DNA of 64,000 nt from Tolypothrix brevis GSE-NOS-MK-07-07A (GCA_019358985.1 JAHHIJ010000033.1:22836-86835); one strand, 5' to 3'. Counted from the first letter of the stretch, positions 48,499 to 58,517 are shown. The notes: generated by a model from the sequence alone, not told the origin. Numbers and translations: made by a program.

Positions 48499-49941
48499 CT
48501 AATTACTTTTTGCGATCGCCTCAGTCAAACGCGGCTGATCTAAATTAATCTGATTAAGTAGTAACCACGATTGAATTAAATCGGGACCGTGAACATCTCC
48601 AGTTAAAGCGGCACGGAGACTACGCATTACCAAACCTTTCTTGACATTTTGCTGTTTAACTACCTGTTTGATAATGTCTTGAGCGCTAGATTCACTCAGT
48701 TGCTGATTATCTACAGCAGCGATAATCCCCTGTAATGTAGCAGCAACACCGCCTTGCTTTAATTGAGCCACTGCCTCATCGCTAAATGGTACTGTTTGGG
48801 TGAAAAACAGTTGGCTCATCGCTACCGCATCGGTCAAACGAGTCATGCTTGGCTGAATTAAAGTAACTAACTGCTCTAACCAAGAACGTTCTCGTCCTTG
48901 GTCAAATTTATACCCTTCTTTCTCCCAATAGGGTATGATCAAATCTGTCAATTTATCCACTGGCATTGGGTGGATATACTGACTGTTCAACCAATCGAGT
49001 TTCGCCCAGTCAAATTTCGCACCTGCTTTATTCACACGCTCAAAACCGAATTGCTTGGCAGCTTCTTCTAAGGTGAAGATTTCCTGGGTTGAGTCTGGAG
49101 CCGACCAACCCAACAAGGTCATGTAATTGACTAAACCTTCGGGGGTGAAACCCATTTCCTTGAAGTCAAAGATGGAAGTAACACCGTCCCGTTTGGAAAG
49201 CTTGCGCCCATCAATGTTCAAAATCAGGGGTGTGTGGGCAAATTCTGGGATTTTTGCGCCAAAGGCTTCATAAAGCAGAATTTGTTTGGCTGTGTTAGCA
49301 ATATGGTCTTCACCTCTGATGACGTGGCTGATTTGCATATCCATGTCATCAACTACAACCGCAAAATTGTAGAGTGGCTGACCAATTCCATCTTCTGCGG
49401 CACGAGCGATAACCATATCACCACCCAAATCGCTGCCTTGCCAACTCATGTTTCCCCGTACCAGGTCATTCCAAACAATTTCCCGGTTGTCTTCAATTTT
49501 GAAGCGAATCACAAAGCTACGCCCTTCTGCCTCAAAAGCTGCTTGTTGAGAAGGGGTGAGGTTGCGATGACGGTTGTCATAGCGGGGAGCCTCGTTTCTG
49601 GCTTTTTGAGCTTCTCGCAAAGCCTCTAGTTCTTCGGAGGTGGTGTAGCAGCGATAAGCCAACTGTTTATCTAGCAGGCTTTTTACTGCTTGTTTGTAAA
49701 TATCTAGGCGTTGGGATTGGAAAAATGGTCCTTCATCCCAAGTTAGTCCTAACCAGCGCAATCCTTCTAGGATATTTTCAGTATATTCGGGACGCGATCG
49801 CTCGATATCTGTATCTTCAATTCTCAGAATAAATTTCCCGCCTTGGTGACGGGCAAACAACCAGTTAAATACAGCGGTTCTCGCCGTACCAATATGCAAA
49901 TTCCCAGTCGGACTCGGAGCAATACGCACTCTGACAGTCAC
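48499..49941 (-). CDS. gltX: Glutamyl-tRNA synthetase
   Basis: GltX charges tRNA-Glu, which feeds both protein synthesis and, through glutamyl-tRNA reductase, tetrapyrrole synthesis in cyanobacteria. The 480-residue protein has the class I signatures HIGT ([13 protein letters not shown]) and KLSKRDG, plus RIEDTD and GEDHIANT. I placed the start at a GTG at 49941 ([13 protein letters not shown]), because the family begins there and AAGAGAGA lies 7-14 bases before it; another GTG six codons upstream is possible. The tRNA-Asp gene lies 74 bp upstream on the same strand. Confidence 0.96.
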   Translation of the reverse strand: MTVRVRIAPSPTGNLHIGTARTAVFNWLFARHQGGKFILRIEDTDIERSRPEYTENILEGLRWLGLTWDEGPFFQSQRLDIYKQAVKSLLDKQLAYRCYTTSEELEALREAQKARNEAPRYDNRHRNLTPSQQAAFEAEGRSFVIRFKIEDNREIVWNDLVRGNMSWQGSDLGGDMVIARAAEDGIGQPLYNFAVVVDDMDMQISHVIRGEDHIANTAKQILLYEAFGAKIPEFAHTPLILNIDGRKLSKRDGVTSIFDFKEMGFTPEGLVNYMTLLGWSAPDSTQEIFTLEEAAKQFGFERVNKAGAKFDWAKLDWLNSQYIHPMPVDKLTDLIIPYWEKEGYKFDQGRERSWLEQLVTLIQPSMTRLTDAVAMSQLFFTQTVPFSDEAVAQLKQGGVAATLQGIIAAVDNQQLSESSAQDIIKQVVKQQNVKKGLVMRSLRAALTGDVHGPDLIQSWLLLNQINLDQPRLTEAIAKSN

Positions 49942-50015
49942 AGCAGATTCTCTCTTCACTAAAGCATGATTAATGTAGCTTAGATTTTGGATTCAATCCA
50001 AACTTATTTATTTAA

Positions 50016-50089
50016 CGGGACTGACGGGGCTCGAACCCGCAACTTCCGCCGTGACAGGGCGGTGCTCTAACCAATTGAACTACAGTCCC
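50016..50089 (-). tRNA. tRNA-Asp (GTC)
   Basis: On the minus strand the sequence folds into a full cloverleaf: acceptor GGGACTG/CAGTCCC, D-loop AGTTCAATTGGTTAGAGC, anticodon stem CCGCC-CTGTCAC-GGCGG with anticodon GTC, and T-arm GCGGGTTCGAGCCCCGT. The discriminator base is G, as expected for Asp. CCA is not encoded. Confidence 0.97.
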
Positions 50090-50150
50090 TTAACATTGCA
50101 CTTTTCCAATTATGCCGATTGTATGGGTGTTTGTCAAGTTTTTTTGGAAA

Positions 50151-50228
50151 TTAGTTATTAGACATCACCAAAAATTAATTATGCGTTGCCCAGAACCCTT
50201 GATTAGACGTAGCATTGCTACGTCTCTA
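50151..50228. repeat. TAGACAT-family repeat
   Basis: TTAGACATCACC leads into AATTAATTATGCGTTGCCCA and GAACCCTTGATTAGACGTAG, then the hairpin GACGTAGCATTGCTACGTCTC. It is in the same orientation as the 14137 copy. It abuts the next element at 50233. Confidence 0.8.
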
Positions 50229-50232
50229 CATT

Positions 50233-50343
50233 AGACTTCTTGCAAAAGTATTTTTTTTAATCTTAAGCCCACGCAGGTGGGCTTCGTTCGTTTAGCCCCA
50301 GGCTTCTAGCCTGAGGGCATTTACCGATTTTTGCAAGAGGTCT
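50233..50343. repeat. 111-bp element with AGACTTCTTGCAAAA / TTTTGCAAGAGGTCT ends
   Basis: The terminal inverted repeats match at 13 of 15 positions. The interior holds AAGCCCACGCAGGTGGGCTT (a hairpin), TCGTTCGTTTAGCC and a second hairpin CAGGCTTCTAGCCTG. A solo end (GCAAGAGGTCT) is at 4229. It fills the space before the first kinase gene's stop. Confidence 0.8.
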
Positions 50344-50365
50344 CTACTTTTTCACTTCATTGTGT

Positions 50366-51919
50366 CTATTTGTTAGTTGATGTCAGATGCCGCAATATAT
50401 GAGATTGCATTTTTTTATACTCTTGTTTTAAGAGGTTTTTACTCAACTGGGGCAAAGATGAGGGAGGTAAGCTTTGACTGTGTTCTACCCAAGTGTTCAA
50501 CATTTGCCGCTGAGTAGGATCGATGCGACTACTAATCACGTTGGCACAGGAATGGGGTGCTTCTGAAGTAAAGAAAATTAGAGGATAGCGTTCATTTTCA
50601 GCCAATGAAGACACTAGTTTCTGATTTTGGGGATTTTGCATATCCAGGTAGCAAGGAAGCCACTTGGGTTCGAGTCCTTTGTTATAAAGTACAGTCAGCC
50701 ACAGCAGCATCGGATGGGGAGATGTGACAAAGATAAATTGGTTGTAACGAGTACAAAAAGCACGGTTGTTTATCTCTTTTTTAGACATCATCAGCAGTAG
50801 TGCTGCGAATCCTTGTTCAACGTTGATAAGTTGAGGAAAAACAATTTCTTGAATTGGTTTGTCTTGAGGCCAAAATAGTTTCCAACAGGCTTTTTCTACT
50901 ATTAAAGGTAAGCTAGAACCCAAGGGGAGGAGAGCGAGAGGGGGAGAGAGGGGGAGAGGGAGAGATAAGGAAGTAATGCTAGCAGTGTAATCTGCTTTGA
51001 TTAAAGTTGCAGGCAAGCTAAGATAAGTGGACTGATCTAGTTTTTCTAAGATGTTTAGGACTTGGGTAATATTTTGGGGACGCGAGTCAGGTGCTTTCGC
51101 AAGACAAGCCATGATTAAATCATCAAGGTCTTTGGGCAGTTTGAGGTTGGGATTAACATCAGCGATCGCTCTTGGAGTTTCAAAGTGATGTGCTTTATAC
51201 CAGGCACCAAATAAGTCGGTTTCTGGTTGCCAAGGTTTTTTACCTGTAAGCATCTCATACATTGTTACACCCAGACTATAAATATCAGAGCGATTATCTA
51301 ATTTTTCTCCTTCTAATTGTTCCGGGGAACAATAGGGCAAAGTACCATTAAATCCTCTATTTGTGCTGGTTGTTGCTGAAGACTTTAAAAATTTAGCAAT
51401 TCCAAAGTCTAAAATTTTTGCTAACTGACCTAATATCGGATCGGGTATAACTAATATATTGGCTGGTTTAATATCTTTATGAACTAACTGATAAATTTCT
51501 TCGTCAATGTTAATTCCTTCATGAGCGCATTGCAAGCCCAAACAAATCTGCCGTCCAAGGGTAATAAACATGGCTAAAGGTATAGGAATTAAATCCTTTA
51601 AACTCTTGCCGCATAGATATTCCATGACGTAAAATGGTTTGCCTTGTTCATTTACGCCGTAATCATATGCCCGGACTATATGTAAGCTTTTTTGACTTAA
51701 AATTGCACATGTACGAGCTTCACGGGCAAAGTCCTCTTGCATCCGAGGATTTGAAAACGTTTGAGAAAGAAACTTGATGGCAACTGGTATTCCCCCTAGC
51801 AAGATGTCCGAAGCTAAAAATACTTCACCCATACCTCCCTTACCAATTAACTGCTTTAGTTGATAACGATTGGCAAGCAATTCAGTCTTATTCGGACAAG
51901 CAAATGCACTTGGATTCAC
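50366..51919 (-). CDS. Ser/Thr protein kinase with an unrecognised C-terminal domain (copy 2)
   Basis: The 517-residue protein has a Hanks-type kinase domain (residues 18-290): glycine loop IGKGGMGEVFLAS, Lys49 in VAIKFL, catalytic loop HKDIKPAN with Asp149 (Arg of HRD replaced by Lys), DFG at 171-173 and SPEQ. Residues about 312-336 are a Ser/Leu/Pro stretch (SLSLPLPLSPPLALLPLG) coded by a GGGGGAGAG simple repeat. Residues 340-510 are a domain shared with the next kinase (WPQDKPIQEIVFPQL, LWLTVLYNKGLEPKWLPCYLDM, IDPTQRQMLNTWVEHSQ). No membrane segment is seen. It lies 62 bp after the paralog and is probably co-transcribed. Targets unknown. Confidence 0.9.
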   Translation of the reverse strand: MNPSAFACPNKTELLANRYQLKQLIGKGGMGEVFLASDILLGGIPVAIKFLSQTFSNPRMQEDFAREARTCAILSQKSLHIVRAYDYGVNEQGKPFYVMEYLCGKSLKDLIPIPLAMFITLGRQICLGLQCAHEGINIDEEIYQLVHKDIKPANILVIPDPILGQLAKILDFGIAKFLKSSATTSTNRGFNGTLPYCSPEQLEGEKLDNRSDIYSLGVTMYEMLTGKKPWQPETDLFGAWYKAHHFETPRAIADVNPNLKLPKDLDDLIMACLAKAPDSRPQNITQVLNILEKLDQSTYLSLPATLIKADYTASITSLSLPLPLSPPLALLPLGSSLPLIVEKACWKLFWPQDKPIQEIVFPQLINVEQGFAALLLMMSKKEINNRAFCTRYNQFIFVTSPHPMLLWLTVLYNKGLEPKWLPCYLDMQNPQNQKLVSSLAENERYPLIFFTSEAPHSCANVISSRIDPTQRQMLNTWVEHSQSLPPSSLPQLSKNLLKQEYKKMQSHILRHLTSTNK

Positions 51920-51981
51920 TTTTAAAACCTCTGCGCTTTCGCAATTAAAATAAATATTATCTAAATCAACTATGCTATATT

Positions 51982-53601
51982 TTACGGACGGAAGAAAAAA
52001 CTTACTAACTTAGAAAATATTTTCAATAGGTAATGTTTTACATTTAATTTGTTGTGATTTTTATTTAATGCTAAATTTCGTAAAATTTCTGGTTTAATCT
52101 TTTCGTACTCTGCTTTGAGAATAACTTTAGCTTGATTGGAATTAATAACTTCAGGGGAATTTTGACTAAGCTCTAACCAATATGCAAGTTGCTGACGCTG
52201 GCTAGGAGTAAGAGTTAAAGTCTTGACATGAGCGCAGTTAGTTGGTTCTTCAAAAGCGAAAAATAGCAGATGATAGTAGCCAGTCTCTGCTAACCTCTGC
52301 ACTATTTTTTTTCCTTTAGTATCTTTCATGTCCAAGAAATAAGACAACCACCGCGTTAAAGGTAAATTGGCATTATATAAAACTGTTGTCCACAATATCA
52401 TTGGATAAATATTCATTTTAGATATAAAGTCAGTGCCATTTGTTTTATCTAAAAATTTGCTAATTTCTTTTTTGGGTAACATTGCCCAAAAAGTTGGTAT
52501 GGTTCCTTGAGTAGTGTGCAATAAATGTGGAAAACCAATTATAGCAATTGGTTTATTTTTAGGCCAAACTTGGTGTAAACATTCTTTTTCTGATATTGAA
52601 GTAAGAGGAACTAATTGCACGGAAGATGAGCTTGTCAAGCTGTCGCTACTATTGGAAGTTTTATCATTAAGCTGTATTTTTACCTTTTCTAAGGTTGTTA
52701 AAATTTGGCTGATATTTCGTGGGCGATCGCTCGCATCTTTAGCTAAACAATTTATGACTAATTGTTCTAATTCTTGAGTAATTTTGATTTGAGGATTGAC
52801 ATCCTCAAAAGCTGGTGGTATTTGAAACCGATGAGCTTGATACCAAGTGCCAAAGGATTGGCTTGTTGTGTAAAATGGATGCTTCCCTGTTAGCATCTCA
52901 AACATCAACACTCCTAAACTGTAAATATCAGAACGCATATCTAGTAGTTTACGTCCTTCTATATGTTCTGGAGAACAGTAAGGTAAACTGCCAATAAAAG
53001 AATCTGTAAGTGTCATACCAGCACGCTCTGTTAAAAACTTAGCGATACCAAAATCAAGAATTTTTACTATTGCTCCAACTTTGATATCTTCAACAATAAA
53101 TATGTTTTCGGGTTTAATATCTCGGTGAACAACCGGATAAATCTCTCCTTTGATACTGATACCTTGATGAGCGCAGTCTAACCCTAAACAAATCTGATGA
53201 CAAAAATCTAAAAACTGCGGTAGCGTTAATGTTTGGTTTTTTAAAAAAGTTTTTAAATTTTTACCTGGAAGATATTCCATTACACAGAAGGGAATTTTTT
53301 CTTCGGTAATTCCGTAGCTCAACACTCGGACAATATGTTTGCTTTTGCGACCTAATTGAGCTCCAATAAAAATTTCCCTAATAAAGCGCTGGGACATTTG
53401 CTGATTTACCAGATTCAACGAGAGAATTTTGACTGCAACTGCCATCCCGTTTTTTACAGCGTCTTCTGCTAGGTAAACTCTACCCATACCACCTTTGCCA
53501 ATTAAATCTCTAATTAAATATCGATTATTTAAAAATTTTCCTATATAAACATCTAATTCTTTTTTTGGTGTTAGCATGACATTAATTTTATTGGCTACCA
53601 T
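51982..53601 (-). CDS. Ser/Thr protein kinase with an unrecognised C-terminal domain (copy 1)
   Basis: The 539-residue protein has a kinase domain at residues 28-305: IGKGGMGRVYLAE, Lys58 in AVKIL, HRDIKPEN with Asp161, DFG at 183-185 and SPEHIEG. All catalytic residues are standard, including Arg of HRD. The C-terminal domain (about 345-520: WPKNKPIAIIGFPHLLHTTQ, LWTTVLYNANLPLTRWLSYF, LTLTPSQRQQLAYWLELSQN) is shared with the downstream kinase and is unfamiliar to me. A short basic/aromatic tail (LLKIFSKLVSFFFRP) ends the protein and might contact the membrane. It is the first gene of the pair. Confidence 0.9.
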   Translation of the reverse strand: MVANKINVMLTPKKELDVYIGKFLNNRYLIRDLIGKGGMGRVYLAEDAVKNGMAVAVKILSLNLVNQQMSQRFIREIFIGAQLGRKSKHIVRVLSYGITEEKIPFCVMEYLPGKNLKTFLKNQTLTLPQFLDFCHQICLGLDCAHQGISIKGEIYPVVHRDIKPENIFIVEDIKVGAIVKILDFGIAKFLTERAGMTLTDSFIGSLPYCSPEHIEGRKLLDMRSDIYSLGVLMFEMLTGKHPFYTTSQSFGTWYQAHRFQIPPAFEDVNPQIKITQELEQLVINCLAKDASDRPRNISQILTTLEKVKIQLNDKTSNSSDSLTSSSSVQLVPLTSISEKECLHQVWPKNKPIAIIGFPHLLHTTQGTIPTFWAMLPKKEISKFLDKTNGTDFISKMNIYPMILWTTVLYNANLPLTRWLSYFLDMKDTKGKKIVQRLAETGYYHLLFFAFEEPTNCAHVKTLTLTPSQRQQLAYWLELSQNSPEVINSNQAKVILKAEYEKIKPEILRNLALNKNHNKLNVKHYLLKIFSKLVSFFFRP

Positions 53602-53957
53602 AAAATATTTTTTTAATAAACTAATAAAACATTCTTTGTTAATACCTAATTTTATATCCTAAAAAGATAAAGTATTTTATAGAGTCAATTAGGTGAGATG
53701 AAAAATAACACAAATAAAGGTGAATTTTTGATAAACCCATGACGAATCTCTATGTAAAAGCTTTTAAACATTGTGTAACATACTTATTAAGCAATGCGGA
53801 TGAGAAATTATACGGAAACGGAATGCAAGGCTAATTAAATTGCCTATTTATGACTGTAAATACACTTGAAAAGAAGATTGGAGATTGGGTACTTAGAACT
53901 TCACTACATAAACTTGAGTTTTTTCGGAAGAACGCGCATTCCTGACTACAAAATTAT
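53602..53957. other. AT-rich spacer upstream of the kinase pair
   Basis: No gene or known repeat family is seen in these 356 bases. The kinase promoter should lie here, but no box is clear enough to name. Confidence 0.4.
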
Positions 53958-55136
53958 TCAGGGAACTAAACGGCGTAATAACCTGATGAGCCTTGATTCC
54001 ATCCTGAGTCTAAAGGCTAGTATTTGAGTGCGTTGCAGAGAATTAAAATTGTTATCGCTGATCAGAATTAATGAAGGCTGCCCATCAGGTAGTTTTGAAC
54101 CAAAAGTTAAACCTTCGATGTTGTCTAGCAACACGTCTAATTTTCTTAAATCTAATAGTAATTTTTTCTGAACTGGTTTAATACTTTTGGTATCAGCTTG
54201 CTTTATGCTGTCGATATTGTGAATGTCATCGGCTTGTTCTAAGGAAACCTGAAATAAAGCAATATAAAACCCTAAGCCTGTAAAAGTCCGCTCTAAACTA
54301 AGGAAGTCACCTCGATTATCAATAGCAAGTAAATCAGGTAAACCGCTAGCGAAATGTTTAGAAATATCCAAAAGCGGTGCGACTGGTTCAGTCTGATAAA
54401 GAAATTCTTTTTCTAGCTGCTTGGTGAGCAGGTTATATTGCAAAATACGGCAAGGACTACTAGTATTTGCTTTGGCTTCTGAACCATCTTGAATTAATGC
54501 GTTTTCGGTGGCTGTAAACAGTTTATTTTTGTTGGGTGTAATAGTGAGGCTTTCAAACGCCAAGTTATTACGAATACCTTGTTCACCATTTTTATCTGGT
54601 AAAAACTTTTGAGGTATTGGTAATGTTGTAATTTCTTTGCCAGAAGATAATAAAAATTCTTTAATAAAAGGATTAATTAATTGGCTAACATCGCCTTCAG
54701 AAGAAATAAATACAGTATCTTTGCTAGTTAAAGCAATACCTTCTGTGTCAGTTTCACCAGCCGGGAACTTCTGACCATTTTCGTTTAACAATGTGGTAAC
54801 ACCCACGGGAACAACGTCGCCATTTGCCAATTTGCCTTTGCTCAGGTCTATTTTTAAGGTGTAAAATCGTGCGGGAGCTTTTTGACCACGGTCATCGGAT
54901 ATGGCGTAATAGAGGTTTTTTTTGGGGTCGTATGTAATTCCTGATAATCCTCCGATTGCGGTTTGTTGGAAAGTTAGATTATTTGGTAAAGTAGCTTGTC
55001 CGATAAAATCTATGTCTGTTATTTCGACCGCGTTGATGGGTAAGTTGTAGAAAAAGAATAAGATGCTGATGACGACAATCGCAATACAAAACCAAATAAA
55101 TTTTGACAAATTCAAGACTTTTTTAATTAGCTGCAT
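53958..55136 (-). CDS. Esterase-like phytase-family exported protein
   Basis: The 392-residue protein has an N-terminal membrane anchor (FIWFCIAIVVISILFFFY) and a beta-propeller-like body: IGGLSGITYDPKKNLYYAIS, FPAGETDTEGIALTSKDTVF, FESLTITPNKNKLFTATENA, LERTFTGLGFYIALFQ and NIEGLTFGSKLPDGQPSLIL. These are the segments of the 'esterase-like activity of phytase' family, periplasmic proteins linked to phosphate ester use. The last 15 residues (RMESRLIRLLRRLVP) go beyond the usual LAFRL ending and look appended. It probably stands alone; a link to phosphate stress is only a family-level expectation. Confidence 0.85.
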   Translation of the reverse strand: MQLIKKVLNLSKFIWFCIAIVVISILFFFYNLPINAVEITDIDFIGQATLPNNLTFQQTAIGGLSGITYDPKKNLYYAISDDRGQKAPARFYTLKIDLSKGKLANGDVVPVGVTTLLNENGQKFPAGETDTEGIALTSKDTVFISSEGDVSQLINPFIKEFLLSSGKEITTLPIPQKFLPDKNGEQGIRNNLAFESLTITPNKNKLFTATENALIQDGSEAKANTSSPCRILQYNLLTKQLEKEFLYQTEPVAPLLDISKHFASGLPDLLAIDNRGDFLSLERTFTGLGFYIALFQVSLEQADDIHNIDSIKQADTKSIKPVQKKLLLDLRKLDVLLDNIEGLTFGSKLPDGQPSLILISDNNFNSLQRTQILAFRLRMESRLIRLLRRLVP

Positions 55137-55666
55137 AATAAGCTATTGTGAAAAAGGTAAAGACACAAATAGGATATCATAAATAGCTAATAACAAATAT
55201 CTACTATTAACGTAAGTCAGTATAATTAAATATAATCAAGGTTTTTGCTCATAATGAACGGTATTTTCACTCTTGGCTTTTGGTCAGGCTTTTAAGTGGA
55301 TCATATCATATCATGTCATGCCCGCTTACTCAGCATTCATAAAAACATTCCAACCGTCGTGGAGACGTTTCTTTCCTAATATCAATTCTATGTGAGGTTG
55401 CGCTTTATCGCCCTGCATCAAGCGCAGGCTATATGAAAGACTACACAAACAAAGAACACCTTTGTGGGCTAATTAGGCGCATCTTTATATAGCAATGGTA
55501 TAACGTCTCTACAACATGTGTGAATTATCCGACATGATATTAACCCCTTAATACTAACATTGCTTTATTTACACCTACCTGACTTAAAAATTGACGAAAG
55601 GGGAAAAATAAATTTTAATGTGTCCTGTTGTACGCAGGAACTTGTTGGCTATTTATTAATTAGCGC
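55137..55666. other. Spacer with an interrupted palindromic repeat
   Basis: GTGGAGACGTTTC (55359) and ATAACGTCTCTACAAC (55500) look like the two halves of one GTAGAGACGTT palindrome, separated by about 130 bp. That insert contains ATTCTATGTGAGGTTGCGCT (55385-55404), found again at 61397-61416. TTATCCGACATGATATTA at 55517 recurs near 28212. No gene is seen. Confidence 0.6.
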
Positions 55667-57142
55667 TTAATTAGAAAGAATTTTATGTTGACGAAGATAA
55701 TATTCATTTTGAAAAAAGTTAGCTAGCCAGTCTTTAACATTGCGAGTAGCGCGACAGTCGTCTTCGTTGTAGCGTTGGATAATTTCTAGCAAAGTACGAT
55801 CGCCTGTTTCTAGCCACCTGTCATACCAGTAAATACACTTAGCACCACTTGCCTCTGAATCCCGCCATTCAAATCCTAACCATTTAGCGATCGCTTTCAA
55901 CGCATAGCTTTCTATGGGCAATGCAACACTTTGTATTAATTCTTCATATACATCGACAAATCGATTCAATACAGGTGCTACATCTCGATGCGGAGTCCGA
56001 TAAAGTCTCGCTAATCGTTTGACTGTATCAAATTCGTAAACGCAGAAATGATAAATTGGTGCTTCCGGATATTGCCAAACTAAGTTCAAAAATTGCTGCC
56101 AAATTAATTCTTCTTCCTCTGCTTTTTCTGCCAGGAATGAATAAAATTTTTCGGTTTTGGCTTGTCTATCAACGACCAAAACCCCTAAGAGATAATCTAA
56201 ATTCAAATCTGGCTGCGCTTCAATATCAAAGAAAATTTCAATGGGCGCTGTAAATGTGATATCTTCTGTTGGTATCGCGTAAGGTAAGAGAAACGGACGA
56301 TTTTTAACTAGAGATTCAGCTTGCACTACCAACTTCAGCGCTACTTCGCTGTCAAACCCAACCAAATTTTCTAGTTCGCGGGGAAGAGTTTTGGCTAAAG
56401 ATTCGACTGTTGTGATGGAAAGTGCTTGGAGTTGAGTGTAGCGAAGGGGTGTAACTCCTGGTAATAGTGAGAGGTGTTTTTCAGAATGAGCGATCGCATA
56501 ACAACTACTGTACCAGTGACAAAGATTACACTTCTGGCGGGCAATAAATACCTCTGGCGCCGCAGATGATTCTAAAGCTAGAATAAACTCTTCGAGAATT
56601 GAGATCATTTGCGGTGTCCATTTAGACAACTCCACCTCATAACTCGTCATTTTAGTACGCAATATCAACCAAGCAGCCTCAGGTTCAACACCTTGCACTG
56701 TCCCCAACACCTGGGCGTGAAATGCTGCCGAAACTTGATATTCTTGTTTAGGACGCTTACCTAGTTCGATAGTCGTCGGCACGTACATCCAATCTCCAAA
56801 ATTGGACTGTCCTGGTTGTTTGAATAGTAAATCTGGACGCGAAAGCAAAGTGTATTCTTCCCCATAAGTAATTAACAACACACCTTTATAAATGCAATCT
56901 ACGCCTTGCTGCATCAATTCTAAAGTCGCTTCTGCCCCAGTTTCCCAGTCTCCATAAGCATAATCAGGTTGGTGATAGCTCAACGGTGTCAAAATACTCT
57001 GTTGATGAGCGATTTTGTCTTGTAGCAATTTTTGCAGCAAATCATTGGCGGGATCTCGCTGCCTTTTATCACCGTAAATATCTAAAAAAGGTCGCCGCTT
57101 ACACCGTTGGTATTGCAGCAGATGTTCCGCATTTATTAACAT
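55667..57142 (-). CDS. TM0106 family RecB-like nuclease with RNase H-like domain
   Basis: The 491-residue protein combines a Cas4/RecB-like nuclease part (residues 1-250) with a C-terminal RNase H-like exonuclease domain (about 300-485). In the first part Cys14 (LLQYQRCKRRPF) and a cluster of three Cys in KCNLCHWYSSC would hold a 4Fe-4S cluster, with SRPDLLF and TTIELGKRP as catalytic Asp and Glu-x-Lys-like positions. In the second part FFDIEAQPD, CVYEFDTVKR and YNEDDCRATRNVKDWL are DnaQ/YprB-like acidic motifs. The fusion is the known TM0106 family; its role in repair or RNA/DNA processing is unsettled. AAAGGA precedes the ATG. Confidence 0.85.
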   Translation of the reverse strand: MLINAEHLLQYQRCKRRPFLDIYGDKRQRDPANDLLQKLLQDKIAHQQSILTPLSYHQPDYAYGDWETGAEATLELMQQGVDCIYKGVLLITYGEEYTLLSRPDLLFKQPGQSNFGDWMYVPTTIELGKRPKQEYQVSAAFHAQVLGTVQGVEPEAAWLILRTKMTSYEVELSKWTPQMISILEEFILALESSAAPEVFIARQKCNLCHWYSSCYAIAHSEKHLSLLPGVTPLRYTQLQALSITTVESLAKTLPRELENLVGFDSEVALKLVVQAESLVKNRPFLLPYAIPTEDITFTAPIEIFFDIEAQPDLNLDYLLGVLVVDRQAKTEKFYSFLAEKAEEEELIWQQFLNLVWQYPEAPIYHFCVYEFDTVKRLARLYRTPHRDVAPVLNRFVDVYEELIQSVALPIESYALKAIAKWLGFEWRDSEASGAKCIYWYDRWLETGDRTLLEIIQRYNEDDCRATRNVKDWLANFFQNEYYLRQHKILSN

Positions 57143-57329
57143 TCCTTTAAGCTAACAAGAATTGGCATCAATCGGAGTAATCTACATGAAAAAGAGGGGG
57201 AAAGGGGAGGCAGTGCGTTGCGGGGGTTCCCCCCGTTGTAGCATCTGCCGTGAAAGGGTAAGGGGGAAAGGGTAAGAAATAGAGACTGGTTATTAACCAA
57301 TAACCACTAACAACTAACAACTAACAATT

Positions 57330-58517
57330 ATGACTAGTATTTCTACAGCACAAATCGAGTTGCATCGCTACCGTCAGCAATTTCCAGCTTTAGCTAATAA
57401 GACTTATTTTAACTATGGGGGACAAGGACCAATGCCGCAAAGGGCGCTGGATGCGATCGCTTTATCACAAGCACATATGCAGGATATCGGTCCTTTTGGT
57501 GATGAGGTGTATATCTGGCTGACATCAGAATATAAAGCAGTCAGAGAGGCGATCGCATCGGAATTAAATGCACCACCGGAAACAATCTCTCTCACGGAGG
57601 ATGTAACTGTCGGTTGCAATATTGCTATGTGGGGTTTGGAGTGGCAACCGGGCGACCATATGCTGCTCACAGACTGCGAACATCATGGTATTGTGGCGAT
57701 CGCACGAGAAATTGGACGCAGGTTAAAAGTGGAAATTAACACCTGTCCTGTAATGGCAACTTTAAATGAAGGCGATCCCGTTGATGCGATCGCCCAACAC
57801 TTACGCCCTAACACACGCTTGCTGGTGTTGAGTCATATCCTCTGGAACACCGGTCAAGTTTTGCCACTTGACAAAATTGTAGAAGTGTGCAGAAATAACG
57901 ATGTAAGAATTCTCGTAGATGCGGCACAATCTGTTGGCTCAATGCCTTTAAATTTAACAGAATTGGGTGCAGATTTTTATGCTTTCACAGGTCACAAGTG
58001 GTTGTGTGGTCCTGGGGGTGTGGGTGGTTTGTATGTGCGACCAGAAGTAAGAGAAAGCCTGAAACCGACTTTTATAGGTTGGCGTAGCGTTGTTACAGAT
58101 AGTCAAGGAAAGCCTGGAGATTGGCATCCAGATGGACGACGTTATGAAGTGGCTACTTCAGATTTTCCCCTATATGCTGGCTTAAGGCAAGCGATCGCTA
58201 TTCAACACGAATGGGGAACACCTGAACAACGTTATCAGGAAATTCGCCGTTTGAGTGAGTACCTTTGGCGAAGTTTGGCAACGCTACCCGATATAAAATG
58301 TCTGCGGACTTCCCCACCAGAAAGCGGTTTAGTCTCATTTCAACTGACAAATAACAAACCCCAAACTAGCCAGCAACTGGTAAGATTTTTAGAGTCACAA
58401 AAAATATTAACTCGAACAATTGCCGATCCAGATTGTGTACGCGCCTGCGTCCACTACTTTACACTAGAATCGGAAATCGACCAATTAATTGACGAAATTC
58501 AGAAATTTGGCAAATAA
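57330..58517 (+). CDS. PLP-dependent class V aminotransferase-fold enzyme (cysteine/cystine lyase-like)
   Basis: The 395-residue enzyme has the class V fold features: YFNYGGQGPMP, TEDVTVGCNIAMWGLEW, His in DCEHHG, Asp197 in ILVDAAQSVG and the PLP Schiff-base lysine Lys223 in FTGHKWLCGPGG. The GHKW and GVGGLY region resembles C-DES of Synechocystis, a cystine/cysteine C-S lyase that can deliver persulfide for iron-sulfur clusters, rather than SufS or IscS, because no mobile-loop active-site Cys is obvious near position 330-350. The exact substrate is inferred. The glycosyltransferase gene follows 124 bp later. Confidence 0.88.
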   Translation: MTSISTAQIELHRYRQQFPALANKTYFNYGGQGPMPQRALDAIALSQAHMQDIGPFGDEVYIWLTSEYKAVREAIASELNAPPETISLTEDVTVGCNIAMWGLEWQPGDHMLLTDCEHHGIVAIAREIGRRLKVEINTCPVMATLNEGDPVDAIAQHLRPNTRLLVLSHILWNTGQVLPLDKIVEVCRNNDVRILVDAAQSVGSMPLNLTELGADFYAFTGHKWLCGPGGVGGLYVRPEVRESLKPTFIGWRSVVTDSQGKPGDWHPDGRRYEVATSDFPLYAGLRQAIAIQHEWGTPEQRYQEIRRLSEYLWRSLATLPDIKCLRTSPPESGLVSFQLTNNKPQTSQQLVRFLESQKILTRTIADPDCVRACVHYFTLESEIDQLIDEIQKFGK

